NCBI RefSeq assembly: GCF_024679245.1
Contig: NC_090191.1
Coordinates: 1-64,000, forward strand
Length of the DNA: 64,000 nt
Source: Pseudorasbora parva
Lineage: Eukaryota; Chordata; Actinopteri; Cypriniformes; Gobionidae
Direction of reading: 5' to 3'
Below are positions 21,441 to 33,731 of the stretch, in pieces. The notes below the pieces were generated by a model. It saw nothing but the letters and a program-made list of their open reading frames with translations. It made no database searches and had not been told where the DNA came from. Position 1 is the stretch's first letter. Every line of letters begins with the position of its first letter. The position numbers and the translations under genes are program-made.

Positions 21441-21741
21441 GTGAAATTCCATTAAAATAAATCAGATTGTCCTATAGGATTCTAAGAATCCAATAAGATC
21501 CTATAGGACAAAGTGAAATTCCATTAAAATAAATCAGATTGTCCTATAGGATTCTAAGAATCCAATAAGATCCTATAGGACAAAGTGAAATTCCATTAAA
21601 ATAAATCAGATTGTCCTATAGGATTCTAAGAGTCCATTAAGATCCTATAGGACAAAGTGAAATTCCATTAAAATAAATCAGAACGTCCTATAGGATTATA
21701 AGAATCCAATAAGATCCTATAGGACAAAGTGAAATTCCAAT
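21441..21741. repeat. 72-bp tandem repeat
   Basis: GTGAAATTCCATTAAAATAA starts at 21441, 21513, 21585 and 21657, with a partial unit at 21729. Units carry TCCTATAGGATTCTAAGAATCC and related GGATTC palindromes. It forms the right subterminal region of the 3.9-kb element. Confidence 0.93.
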
Positions 21742-21759
21742 AGGATTTTTTGACAAGGG

Positions 21760-22089
21760 AAAACGGTTTTGCACGTCAGACTAGTGTAACGTTATACAGA
21801 GAACAACAATGAAGTCGGTTAGCGCATTTGAATGACGAAGCACGCGATCGTGTCGTTTACTGATGTTTACATACGCGACGATAAGCAACAGCACAGACAT
21901 TTGAAGCAGTTTTACTCACCGGCTGCTTCCAAAGCAGGACCGAACCTTTATCGCTGGGACCGCTCCGTCAAAAACACACTTCTTGTAGTGTGGAGATCCA
22001 CTTTGCGATGCGACTGAAGCATTTCTGCGTTCAAATCGGTTCAAATGCAGCGCTGCCTTCCTGGAATGCTGTGCTGAAGCGTTGAAGTC
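21760..22089. other. flank between the 3.9-kb element and the L2 LINE
   Basis: Continues copy B of the 17307-17817 duplication for a few bases (AAAACGGTT), then unique sequence. The L2 5' UTR may begin here, but its exact start is not resolved. Confidence 0.4.
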
Positions 22090-22379
22090 GCTTAATGTCG
22101 CAGGAAGAAGCTCTACTTCCTGCTTCGCTACTGTTCGGACGCTCTTGCTTACTGCTTCGCGCTTTGCTCTATCGCTTCTATATTTTATCTCATAACTTCA
22201 ACTTCAGCAAATCAACACAGCGCTCAAACAACAAAGCTTAACTTTAATGATAAAACTTGAAACTCTGGAGACTGGATTACTACAAAAAAGCGAAAACTTC
22301 ATCCGACCAACCTCTCCCTTCCATCAGCTTACATTCCGGAAGGGAAAACACAGCTGCCTACTATCGAAAGGATAAGAAA

Positions 22380-23812
22380 ATGCCTCTTTTAGTTCAAGAA
22401 TCTACTTGCTGCACAAACTGCCACAGACTTTCACAACGGATTGCAGTTCTTGAAACAAAGTTATTTGCAGAACTACCAAACCGGACGAATCACACAGCAG
22501 AGCTTCATCACGAACGTCCTCTGCACACAGCCGGTGAGTCCCATAAATTTAGTGCTACTCAACAGATAGAGAAACAAGAAACTGATCAACACATTAATCG
22601 ATGGCACAAACAGGGGGCAAGACCCAAACGCACTCGAGACGTCAGATTGTCACGAGCTTCATATATTGCTGCCGTTGCATGCTCTACCCCAGACACAAGG
22701 ATTGCAAACACTACTTTCCGACCACCATCGATACATCTCGAAAACAGATTTGAAGTATTAATGAATGAAGGTGATGAATCACCAAACGTGATGAATGTGA
22801 TCGAACACAGATTGCATCAGCCCACAGCTAACACTAATGCTAACAGGCGCTCAAGGTCGAGCAGACAGCGGCCCTCAGCTCAGAGCGCAGCCGAGCCAAG
22901 GACTCTGATAGTGGGTGACTCTACAGTCAGAAACATTAGCAGAACAGAGATACAACTACATGCTGCCTTCCACAAGCAACCATTTCTGATGTAAACAGGG
23001 AAATTCAGAACATCCTGATAAAACATAACACCGCAAATCAACTAATCATTCATGTAGGGAAGAACGATATTCAGAGAGAGCAGTCAGAACTCATTAAAAG
23101 GGATTTCAATTAACTTTTTGAAACACTTAGCAAACTGAAAGTTCAGCCGTTCATCAGTGGACCACTGCCAGCAAGAGGAACAAATAGATTCTCACGGTTG
23201 CTTGGGCTTAATACATGGCTGCAATAAACCAGCATGATGAAGGGAGTGAATTTCATCGACAACTTTAATCTCTTCTGGAGCCAGAGACAATTGTTTACAT
23301 CAAATGGCCACCACCCAAACAAACTTGGTGCAAGAGTGTTAAAGGACAATATTAATTTCTCCCTTCATCATCCTTCAGCTGTGTGTTTTAACCCACTCAA
23401 ACTGATACAGAGTATGGACGACCACAGGACTTCTTTTCAGCAGCTGAATGGACATGCGGCTGACACATCCCACAAGGACAATGATAAGACCACACCGCCA
23501 CAACTACAATTGCTCACGGACACACTCCCAGCTGAGCCCTGCCCACAGAGCTCACTACAGACTGACTGTGAAGGATTAGATCTGCTCCAAGATTCAGCAC
23601 CCAAGGATGATTTTCTGGAAAATGGACAGGGAAGCCAGGACAACATATTTCAGCTTCTGATAACACCAGAGAAACAGCCCCTCTCACCGGACATGTCATT
23701 CCTCTCTCCAGCATCTCCGCATCTGAGCTTCTCAGAGAAAATGGAGGACTTGGTTCATGCTGGAATCAGACTATCACACTCAATCGCTATGAGCCCCCAA
23801 ATATCAAACTAA
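22380..23812 (+). pseudogene. L2 ORF1 with SGNH/esterase domain (broken)
   Basis: ATG at 22380 (MPLLVQESTCCTNCHRLSQR) matches the usual L2 ORF1 start better than the upstream in-frame ATG. The N-terminal part is a Cys-containing, probably coiled region. The esterase domain begins with TLIVGDSTVRNI near 22905, continues with LIIHVGKNDIQ near 23050, and ends with NGHHPNKLGARVL near 23300, the block V Asp/His region, where the usual D is N. A frameshift near 22960 and stops near 23111 and 23224 break it. The proline-rich tail continues in another frame past 23812. In the family ORF1 acts in the ribonucleoprotein with its RNA. Confidence 0.8.
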
Positions 23813-24159
23813 AAATCGTCGAGCCCCACAACCACCAAAGCCTGTGGGCCCAGTTCCCCCTCGCCCTCCTCCTGTGAGATTTCTTCGGTCAAAACGCCAG
23901 GGCCCACACCCTCCTCCATCTGTTGTTGGTGAACCAAAAACAACTGATTCCAGCTCTGTGATGTGTTTTGGGTCCCCGCTATGATAGCAGTAACTTTATC
24001 AAATGTTTACAAAACAAGTGGGAACCCAGTGTGCCTGCCTCTTTCTCTATCTCTGTTCTGTTACGTGAAAGAAAGTCTAAGGCCTTGTCCGGCCGTTTAA
24101 CAAACCAATATAATCTGCTGCCTGTTACCTGCCAAAATAGGATTAATGTGGAGAAAAAA

Positions 24160-26863
24160 ATGATTACTGTTAAGTTAGCGCTTTTAAATATCCGTTCACT
24201 TAAGAACAAATCATTTCTAGTCAATGACTTAATAACCACTAACAACCTAGATTTTCTGCTTCTAAATGAAACGTGGCTAGAAGAAAACTGTACTTTACCT
24301 AACTTTACTTTTATGAGTGTCTGCAGAGCTGTTAGGAGAGGTGGAGGTGTTGCTGCTCTTTTTAAAGATGACTTTCAATGTAAGCAAGTGTCATTTGGTG
24401 AATATTTGTCTCTAGAATATCTGGGTATTGTGTTAAAAGGTTCTCCACGCATCCTGCTTATCATTATTTACAGGCCTCTGAAATACTCTCCAGCCTTTAT
24501 TGAGAAATTTACAGAACTGTTATCAATAATTTCTTCCAGTTAACATTCACATAGACAATATTGAATCCAGTACAACAAAAGAGCTCATGACTGTTCTTAA
24601 CACTTTTGATTTGACACAGCATGTAAATGGACCCACACACAATCGTGGACACACTCTAGATTTACTTATCAGTAAGGGTCTAAACATTTCATCGATTGTT
24701 ATTAAGGATGTGGCACTGTCTGATCATTTCTGTATTTTCTTTGATTTATCAATCTCTCCTGCCATTGAAGCTAGATCTGTCTCTGTCAAAAAGAGATGCT
24801 TAAATGAGAACACTAATGTGCTGTTTATGAAGGCTTTATCTCTAACACCAAGCATATCTGCAGACTCTGTTGATTTTCTCCTTGACTCCTTTAACTCAAA
24901 AGTTAAGAGTGTAATTGAAGATATTGCTCCCCTGAAAGTCAGGAAAAAGAGTACCAAACAAAAAGCACCTTGGAGAAACTCAACAGCAATACAAATAATA
25001 AAAAGACAATGCAGAAAATCTGAACGCATGTGGCGGAAGACAAAACTTGTAGTCCATTATAACATCTATAAAGACACCCTTCATGCTTTCAATGTTGAAC
25101 TAGGCAAAGCTAGACAGACCTTCTTCTCAAATATTATAAACAGAAACATAAACAACACGCGCACTCTTTTTGCTACTGTCGAGAGACTAACAAACCCCCC
25201 GAGTCAGACTCCTAGTGAAATGCTCTCAGACAGCAAATGCAGTGAGTTTGCTTCCTACTTCTCCGGAAAAAATATATATATATATCAGAAAGGCGATCAG
25301 CACATCCTCTAGTTGCTCTGGGGTCAGTCAGATCATGCCAAACCCTCGGAAAATTACAATGTCAGATTTCGAAGCTATTGACTGCAAAATTTTAGAAGAC
25401 ACAGCACAGCATCTTAAAACATCAACCTGTGCCCTTGACGCACTCCCCACTTCTTTTTTCAAAAGAGAACATCTCTATGGGACTTTTCCAACCGCCCTTA
25501 AAACTGCAATAGTTAAGCCTCTTCTGAAAAAGAGAAATCTGGATAACTCCATACTGAGCAACTACAGACCAATCTCAAATCTCCCCTTCATAGGCCAAAT
25601 CATTGAAAAAGTTGTTTTCAATCAGTTGAACAAATTCTTACGCTCAAATGGATACTTTGACAATTTTCAATCTGGTTTCCATCCACATCACAGTACAGAG
25701 ACAGCACTCATAAAGATTATAAATGATATTCGCTTAAACACTGATACAGGCAAAACATCAATTCTGGTACAACTGGACATCAGTGCTGCATTCGACACTG
25801 TTGGCCACAACATACTTCTAGACAGGCTGGAAAACTGGGTTGGGCTTTCTGGAATGGTCCTCAAATGGTTCAGGTCATACTTAGAAGGGAGAGGTTATTA
25901 TGTGAGTATAGGAGACCATAAGTCTGAGTGGACATCCATGACATGCAGAGTCCCACAAGGGTCAATTCTTGCACCACTCCTGTTTAACCTGTATATGCTG
26001 CCACTGAGCCAAATAATGAAAGAACAATATTGCTTACCACAGCTATGCTGATGACACCCAGCTCTACTTAGCACTGTCACCTAATGACTACAGCCCCATT
26101 GACTCGCTGTGCAAATGCATTGATGAAGTTAACAACTGGATGTGCCAAAACTATCTTTAGTTAAACAAAGACAAAACCGAAATCACTACATTTGGTAACA
26201 AAAATGAAATTCTCAAGGTGAACGCATATCTTGAGGCTAAAGGCCTGATAACAAAAAATCAAGTCAGGAATCTTGGAGTGATTTTGGAGTCAGACCTGAG
26301 TTTCAGTAGTCATGTCAAAGCAATAACTAAATCAGCATACTATCATCTGAAAAATATTGCAAGGATTAGATGTTTTGTCTCCAGGCAAGACTTAGAGAAA
26401 CTGGTTCATGCTTTCATCACCAGTAGGGTGGACTATTGTAATGGCCTTTTCACCAGCCTTCCTAAAAAGACCATTAGACAGCTGCAGCTCATACAGAACG
26501 CTGAGCAGAAGCAGAAAATATGACCATATCACACCAGTCCTCAGGTCTTTACACTGGCTTCCAGGTACATTTAGGATCGATTTTAAAGTACTATTACTTG
26601 TTTATAAATCTCTCAATGAGCTAGGACCTCAATACATCGCAGATATGCTGATTAAATACAAACCCAACAGATCACTCAGATCAGCAGGATCAAGTCAGTT
26701 AGAAATACCAAGAGTTCACTCAAAGCAAGGAGAGTCTGCCTTTAGCTATTATGCCAGCCGCAGTTGGAACCGGCTTCCTGAACAGATCAGATGTGCTCCA
26801 ACAGTAGCCACATTCAAATCCAGACTCAAAACACATCTGTTCATCTGTGCATTTACTGAATGA
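24160..26863 (+). pseudogene. L2 ORF2: APE endonuclease and reverse transcriptase (broken)
   Basis: The start is ATG 24160. The endonuclease part shows LALLNIRSLKNKS, LLLNETWL with the catalytic Glu, and IIIYRPL, but the GDFN-type motif is lost in a small deletion at ~24540. LSDH near 24718 marks its end. A TA-dinucleotide expansion at 25271-25285 disrupts the linker. The reverse transcriptase has [35 protein letters not shown] (motif A), VPQGSILAPLLFN (motif B) and, in a shifted frame near 26045, YADDTQLYL (motif C). The C-terminal LHWLPG and FKSRLKTHLFICAF are characteristic of fish L2. There are at least three frameshifts and a TAG near 26158. The family uses it for target-primed reverse transcription. 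Confidence 0.88.
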
Positions 26864-27487
26864 GCACTGTATGTCCGACTGACTGCACCCTATATTATCT
26901 CTTTATTCTTTTTATAATTGTTTTAGTTTACCTTTGTTCTTATCTCTGGTTATTGTTTATTTTATATGTTCTTTTGAGTTAAATATAATGAGTGAAAACT
27001 GGGTTTGATGGAAATAGTAAGTTTGACAATAAGGTTTGAGTATGTGTAAATCTGTGGAGGGTATGATGAGTGAGAATGGGTTTAACAAGAAGGTTACTGA
27101 GTAAAAATCAGGGAATAGTGATTAAAATGGATGTTATGAACGTGTTTGAGAAAGAAATGAAGGAGAGGTGCTCTAATTAAGATGGTACATGTATGTAGGC
27201 TGTAAACTGAAGAATGCTTTATTTTTATATCAGACCATTATTGTGGATCTGAACATTTTATTTTATCTTTTTTTGATTATTATTATTATTTTTTTTTTTT
27301 TATTACTATTATTATCTTTACAACTGTTTTAACTATGCTGGTTTTTAATGTTTTATTCGTCCATATGGTATTCTTTCTTCTCATGCATTTGTTACCACTG
27401 TTTTAATTTCTATGTAAAGCACTTTGAATTGCCATTGGGTATGAAATGTGCTATACAAATAAACTTGCCTTGCCTTGCCTTGCCTTA

Positions 27488-27768
27488 ATGTCAAAGTGGA
27501 GCGCGGCGCGGACTATAACCGACATTAGTGTTCGCGGACGACTGGATCTGCACCTGAGAGAGTGTGTATGGCCGTGCATTTCCTCTGTTGCTCTAGTCAC
27601 GAGCGCGCACCCTACCGGGAGAAGAGCCCGTATAAGGACTTTCCGGTCTATTAACGTCAAGTCGACCCATACTCGAAAAAAACTCTCCGAAACTTTTGAG
27701 AAACCGCAAGGAGTATTTTTGACACAGAAACACTCCATCAAATGTCCAACATTAGTTTTTGAAACTTT
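27488..27768. other. short unassigned interval
   Basis: GC-rich sequence between the L2 tail and the next DNA element. The 119- and 135-codon overlapping ORFs here cross the element boundary and are not credible genes. Confidence 0.4.
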
Positions 27769-30647
27769 GGCTGCGTTCGGAACCGCATACTTTCCTACTA
27801 TATAGTATGGAAAAAGCGGTAGGCGAGCGAAAAGTATGTACGAATCCTTAGTATTCATAAAAGAGTAGGCGAGAACTACCAGGCGTTTGGACTATTTCTC
27901 GCGAGATTCGGACGTACGTGTACTCAAGTTGCGTTCGAATATGCCTACTAACCTACTATATAGTAGGCGAAAACAGTACGTGAAAGGAGTAGTATGTTCG
28001 AAACCTCAGTAATCATAAAAGAGTAGGCGAGAAATCCCCGGATGGCCTACTGCGCTCCGCCCAGATTGTGAAGCGCTCATCGTCGGATACTTTTCTATCC
28101 CTGCCTTCCCATAAGGCCACTGGAAAAGGATTCGTCAGGTGGAGGAAAGCGATGCGGGTGTTTTCAAACGTGAGTATTACAAACTAAAATCACGATTCTC
28201 TTGTGTTCAAATCACATTTGTTGAGCTTCTGTAGAGTAAACCTTTGAATTGTTGAAGGTGCAAAGTTGTCTGAATAGTTGTGATTGTGCTGTAAAAACAG
28301 GTTTTATTGTGTATAGCTAACAGGGGAACTCCAGTAACACACATACGTCTCCAAAGTGGATTACATATGCATGTTAAAGATAAAGATACTTACTAAATGT
28401 TTATTTAACACCTGACAGGAATTTTTGATAAGTATTGCAGATGAGCACATCACAACATAAAATAGACATCTGATACATCTGAATAGATCAGAATGATGTG
28501 TGTGTGCTATAATGTAGAGTTCACTGTTGTCAACTCTGCTTACTTTACATGAACCTGAGCAATGTAAATAAACAAATCTACATAAAGTAACTAAACATAA
28601 GTTATCAATTTAATTTGTCCATTAGTACTGTTGATAAACTGAGGAACATTAACACATCAGCAACTACATTTAAATGTAGTATTGAACATAAGTCACATAG
28701 GTAACACATCTTAATGTTACAGGGACAGAAGAGCTCGTGTGTCTGTTTATATGGTGGAGAGCGGCTGATGAAGGAATGCTGTCATCAAAGGCTTTGAGTC
28801 AGTATCAGGGTGCGAACTAAGGGGGAGCTAGGGGGAGCTCGGCTCCCCTAAATAAGACATGGGCTCCCCTGAAAACGTGATTTGAGAAATTTTGGGGGGT
28901 CTCAAAAATATTGACACCGTGTTATTTTGAGGTGCAACTTCAGTTTTCTGTAATGTGATCATCGTGGATTATTATATGTAAAATTGCTAAAAAATATATA
29001 ATTAATTCATGCATGACGGCAATTTAAATCTAATTCACTTTCATAAAGATAACTATACATGCTGTTCTTGTCATGACCATCAAGGTGTGGTGGCGCTGCG
29101 GTGCAAATTCCACTCATGTTTAGTACATGTCAACGCAAAGATTCGTAGAAAAAACTAAAACGAATATCCACTTCTTGATCTTGGATTTCTGGAAGAACAT
29201 CAAAGGAAGCTGACCCCAGGCCTCTGTGGTCGCTTCTGTGTTAAGGCATGTTATTCCCAATTATGTGTTGTGGCTGGGTTGATATAGGTCTGCGCGACTA
29301 TCGATGTCCTAATAAGACTAACGTTAATTAAATGGAGGAATTATGGTATTCTTCTGTATGACGAGTAACTTCAACCGTTCATGTGAACTCAAAGACAGCC
29401 GGATGCTTTGTTTATAGACTTTTTGTGGGCTTTTTGACCTATCAATTCTTGTTTTTTCTTCCTTCATTAAAATCAAAGATGTTCTTTAATGATTGTAAAT
29501 TGTATATTAAGAGTCTCCGCAATGCATTAAGCAATAGATTGACCCGTTCACCAGTGTGTGAAGGAATATACACGTCCTCTCTTCCACACGCACAACCCCC
29601 CCCCCCTTTGAATACACATTTGTCTAATGTGTATTCATTCATAGAATGCATCGCTATGTCATATGACAAGTTGCCTTTTGCTCGTTTTACTAAAACGATA
29701 TAAAAAAAGTAATATAATTAAGTATTGCCCAGCATTTGTCATTATTATTGTAAGTGTTTGTGGCTGGGCTAGCAGTGCAGTTCATTCTGGGGGAAATCTT
29801 AATTTTTTTATAGTGATACTTACATTTTCGAGTATAAAATCAACAGTTTCCTCCAAAGGCGAGATCTTCGAGCAGCTGATAGACGTCTCTGAGCAGACAT
29901 TACAAACACTGAGGGAAACCGCACCGGTCAGGCTGTGGTGTTACTGATGCTATGAGCTGTTACTGCACCGGTCACTCATCTGTTATTCTATTGTTTTATA
30001 ATTACATGGTGGTATATTTAACAATGAACAATCATAGTGATAAAACTAATGGGTTTGTGTACATTATATACACAGAAAAAAACAATAACAAGGTTAGATA
30101 TCTTGAATAAATCATCATAATGCATTCATTTTTATTTTTTTGTTTTTGTTTTAGTTGTTGTTTCATAAGCCTGGGATGAAACAGGAGTTAAATATAACAA
30201 GAAAAGGGGAAATATAAAGGAGATTTAGCCCACTTTTGCCTTTGGATGACATTTTTTGGCATATAAAATAAAGAAATTAACAACATATTCAAGAGATCAC
30301 GATTTGTTTGCAAGGATAAAAAAGGATGAAACTGTCAGATTAGTAGGGTTAAAATGTATTTCTTATACTACAATGACAAAATAAATGGGCAGCTGTTTCT
30401 TAAATAAGACCAAAAAAATAAGCACGTTTAAACCAATATACAGATGAATTAAACCTGTCACACGAGTTGTTGCGCTTGTGATATCGTCATGGGTCACATG
30501 ATAACGTCAACATGGCGCATAAAGTGCGGATCGCATTCATACTTAACGAGATCTGGATATATAGTACCTACTCTTTTAGCGCTCGTTAAGTAAGTACTTA
30601 TTGAAATTGAGTACCTACTCAATGAGTATGCGGTTCCGAACGCAGCC
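27769..30647. mobile_element. 2.9-kb DNA element with 23-bp perfect inverted ends
   Basis: The left end starts GGCTGCGTTCGGAACCGCAT (27769-27791); the right end (30625-30647) is its exact inverse over 23 bp. TTT flanks both sides (27766-27768, 30648-30650), a possible 3-bp target duplication as in PIF/Harbinger elements. Subterminal TACTATATAGTAGGCG motifs recur near 27795-28030. No intact transposase. A short open stretch at 29850-29945 after a pyrimidine-rich AG could be a decayed exon. The superfamily is an inference. Confidence 0.75.
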
Positions 30648-30650
30648 TTT

Positions 30651-31930
30651 GTCTATGTTTAGGATGGGAATCCAAGTCTTTAACAGTGTAAAGCTCAGTA
30701 TGCATGAAACAGCATTTCACCGCCCCTTTAAAGACAGCCTCTCCACTCACCCTCCCCCAAGGTGTTCTCTGGGCCACAATCCGCACAGCAACAAGCAGTT
30801 GGTGGGTGTGTGGGGGGGGGATGAGTTTAGTGTGGCCATAGCTGATTGGCTCTTCCTCATTCAGATGAGATATCCCCCACCCTGGGTTCCAGCACCTTGA
30901 CCAGAGGTGATTCAGTGAATCAATTGGACTTCAACTTGGACTTTCAGCACATCTGACCTATCCTTTTTTGCAATGGATGAACAAGCTGAGAAAAGGTAAT
31001 GTCTTTTTTTGTTGTTGATTTTGTTTCACAACTTTATTTGCCTATTTAACAGCTTAAACTGGAGCTTAAAAACCCTGCAAACACATGCTTTCCTTGGTAG
31101 CATCTTGTTTCAAGTGCTAAAAACTCCTGTAATCTAGATGTAATTGATGTGTAATTAAGCATGAAATATTGTTTATTGATTTTGGCACCTTTAGTTGCTC
31201 TCTGAATAAAGCCCCGTTTTTTATATGCCTTTTTCATATGTTTTTCATGAAAAATATGTTTTTCATCACGGATGCAGACATTTTTTCTTCCTGTCATCTT
31301 CAGGCGAGAGGACCGACAGCGTCTCGCGAGACATGGCCTGCCTCCTTGAAATGTGCGTACCTAAACACCGCCCCGATACGGTTATTTGCGGCCAAAGCCC
31401 AACCAAAGCTCTGTGCGTTACCCAGCCCTGACTCTCTCCCTTCCCGCAGGTACCAGGCGTCGCGTCGCACAAGCAGCAATGTGCGCAAGGCCGTTCTTAG
31501 GGCGGCTGATTGAAAGCTGCCGGTGCACCAATGGGAGCCCGTGAAGAACCCCCGAAAACACACCGCAAAGCTGTTTGCACGTCGGATTGGCGACTTGTGC
31601 TCATTTTTGCCGTGCCGTAAACCTTGTGTCCCTTCCTCTCTTATACGGCGCTTCGCCCGACACCAGCACGGGTGGACGCACCGCTGGGACGTTCGCAGAG
31701 CTGTTGAAGACGTTCCCGTTCAAGCTAGACAGCCCACCGCCCAGCAAAAAAACAGCGTGTAGACTCTGGGTTTCCCCCAGGCCACGTTCTATACGACAAG
31801 TGGCGGGCCTCCCAGTACTCCAAGAGAGTCGAATACCTGCTCTGTGAGTCTCCAAATAACCTCGCCTTTACGTTTTAACAGGATCAGGCATGAATGATAG
31901 TAGGGTGGAATATTTAGATGGTTTGTGTTT
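30651..31930. other. unassigned region with a dispersed repeat
   Basis: 30740-30815 repeats 16805-16880. From about 31290 to 31850 the sequence is GC-rich with overlapping ORFs of 60-114 codons on both strands. None shows a known domain and none is long enough to prefer. It could be the flank of the gag-like element that follows. Confidence 0.45.
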
Positions 31931-31952
31931 ACCAGAGTTTTTGTTTGGGGGG

Positions 31953-32640
31953 CAGAGACTCCCTCCTGCATCTCTCTTGGCCTATGGCTGGGGGAGATGC
32001 GGGATGGGGAGCGAGCCAGACCCAGACAGGTCTAGCATTTCTTGGTTCGTCTCTGAGGGGTTTGAGGTTTTTGAGGAAGGTAGGGAACAGAGAGTGAGTT
32101 GGAGGTTAATGTTTTTTTTTTGTATTGGATAGATGAACGCGGATGCCGAGTTCAAACAGGCAGTTCAGGTCTTCTTCTAATCTGATTTAAGGCTTACCAT
32201 TATGAGCTAGAGGTCAGGGAGGCAGAGCAGCAAAACCGTTTGCCAGCACATATGCTCCGGTTGGCGAGGCAGGTGGCTGGGGGAGCCAGGCCAGCACTTC
32301 CATCCCTGGACACGGAGTGGCTCACCTATGGTAATGCCAGGAACTGGCTCTATACAGGAGTCCAGATCCTGAGCACCCATTACATGGAGGCCCTGCAGGA
32401 GGTCAGGGAGGAATTGTCCCACCATCTCCCAAGTACGATGGGAGGCGGCGTTAAAAGTGGCGATAAGGTGGGCCCGCTGCAATGTGAAGGGGCTCAGGGG
32501 CGCACCATTGACCTAGCCTCAGGGGAAGCGAGACGAGTCATTTCCGGGGCCCCAGGACAGGGTCAGCAGGGGATGGAGGTGACTGAGCAGGGGGTTCTGG
32601 ACCCAGGGCCTGCAGCTAAAGTCCAGATTCAGGACCTAGG
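31953..32640 (+). pseudogene. second gag-like retroelement copy, N-terminal part only
   Basis: A single 254-bp-type 5' unit (CAGAGACTCCCTCC at 31953, CCCAGACAGGTCTAGCATTT near 32020) precedes ATG 32133 (MNADAEFKQAVQVFF). A frameshift follows at once. The next frame gives LARQVAGGARPALPSLDTEW and GNARNWLYTG, closely matching 11780-11885. After another shift near 32430, RWEAALKVAIRWARCNVKG matches the 11950-12010 segment. The copy is lost before any SGNH domain, where other repeats begin. Its uninterrupted middle shows which residues the 11664 copy lost at its frameshift. Confidence 0.75.
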
Positions 32641-32689
32641 CCCACACCACTGCCAAGACGCAGAAAGCCAGCCCAATTCACACACCGAC

Positions 32690-32815
32690 GGTGGCGTCAG
32701 CCATGTAAGGCACCTTCCAGCCCGTCAGGAGCAGCTGGGGTTAGGTGTCTTGCTCATGGACACCTCGACACTTGGTCAGGTGGAACCGGGGATAGAACCA
32801 CCAACCTTCCTGAGG
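32690..32815. repeat. dispersed fish repeat fragment
   Basis: CAGGAGCAGCTGGGGTTAGG, GTGTCTTGCTCATGGACACC and GATAGAACCACCAACCTTCC are hallmark motifs of a dispersed teleost repeat. It is truncated and directly followed by another repeat. Confidence 0.6.
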
Positions 32816-33731
32816 CCTGTTGCATGAAGCTAGCTGAACAAACTCTGAGTTTTAGAGTAGGTTTAGAGTTTGACAAATCCAGATAAATCCAATCTGGGTT
32901 AGATCAAGTTTAACCATTTCTCAATGCTCGGTATAAACTTTCTCTGTCAACTCAGGTTTAATCCAGTGTTAGCGATCAACTCTGAAGCACGTGCACCTGA
33001 AAGTGCGACAAAAGGTCAATCACATTGTCTGATTGATTCACTTCTCTTCTGAAGATTGAGACCTCTCTTTGAAAATTTTGAACTTAAGTGTTTACAAACC
33101 AGGAATAAACACTTTAGTTTGAGAAGGCCGATGAAAGAATATCTGACTATATTAATGCATGATGTGAATCAAAGAAATATGCCTAATAATTATAGGTTCA
33201 CAAAGAGCTCTAATTAATACACATTGTTTAAAATATTTATGAATGCATGTTGTATTTATATTATTTGGCTACTTGTCAATTAATACATTTATATGAACAT
33301 ATGAATTCAAAATTGTATATGATAATGATTAATATAATAAATAATTAGCACCAAATAATGCACAATTGTATTTCTAAAGTTTTTAATATAAACAGCTTTA
33401 ATTTGGAACAGGCGATAAATACCCCATTTATCGCCTGTTCCAAATTAAAGCTGTTTATAATAAAAACTTTAGAAATTGGCTTTATTGCGTCTTTACTTAG
33501 TTTGTCAAGTAAACTTTTACTTACTTTTACTTAGTACTGGCAGCTGATTGGTCCAGTTTGGGTTTGCGATCTCCAACCCAGAATAAAACTGGCTCCAGAG
33601 CAGGTTAGCCGTGTAGTGTAAGTTACTATGGTGATGAACACAGATAAAAAACAATCCACTTTCTTGAGCCGGAAAAATGAGAGTTTTGTTCAAACTAATC
33701 TTGAACTTTCATGGGTAGAAATTGAAACAGC
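32815..33731. mobile_element. MITE-like repeat containing a near-perfect hairpin
   Basis: Starts AGGCCTGTTGCATGAAGCTA, the terminus of a family often assigned to Harbinger-type MITEs. The right end near 33660-33715 is a poor inverse (GTTTTGTTCAAACTAA). The interior is AT-rich and holds the inverted repeat at 33370-33476. Class and ends are tentative. Confidence 0.5.
33370..33476. repeat. inverted repeat, 51-bp arms, 5-nt loop
   Basis: Arms 33370-33420 and 33426-33476 are reverse complements with one mismatch (AATATAAAC against ATTATAAAC) around loop ACCCC. It could extrude as a cruciform or, if transcribed, fold into a long hairpin RNA. Confidence 0.95.

Larger units (their letters stand above)
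17818..21759. mobile_element. 3.9-kb DNA element with 18-bp perfect inverted ends
   Basis: Ends are CCCTTGTCAAAAAATCCT (17818-17835) and its exact reverse complement (21742-21759). Subterminal regions are rich in GGATTC/GAATCC-type repeats (17830-18230, 21440-21741). Copy A of the flanking duplication gives an empty-site sequence, which implies a 2-bp AA duplication. No transposase ORF was seen. The interior has picked up other repeats: a CA tract, two MITEs and a 72-bp tandem array. The superfamily is not assigned. Confidence 0.75.
22090..27487 (+). mobile_element. L2-type LINE, nearly full length, inactive
   Basis: It has two ORFs in LINE order, an ~620-bp 3' UTR ending GCTATACAAATAAACTTGCC, and a CTTGC pentanucleotide tail (27464-27487) typical of fish L2 elements. 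The 5' boundary is approximate. Lesions in both ORFs rule out activity. Confidence 0.88.

Noticed and set aside
31169..31855. Gene in the GC-rich segment
   Set aside because: Several short ORFs compete on both strands with no domain or splice pattern I can defend.
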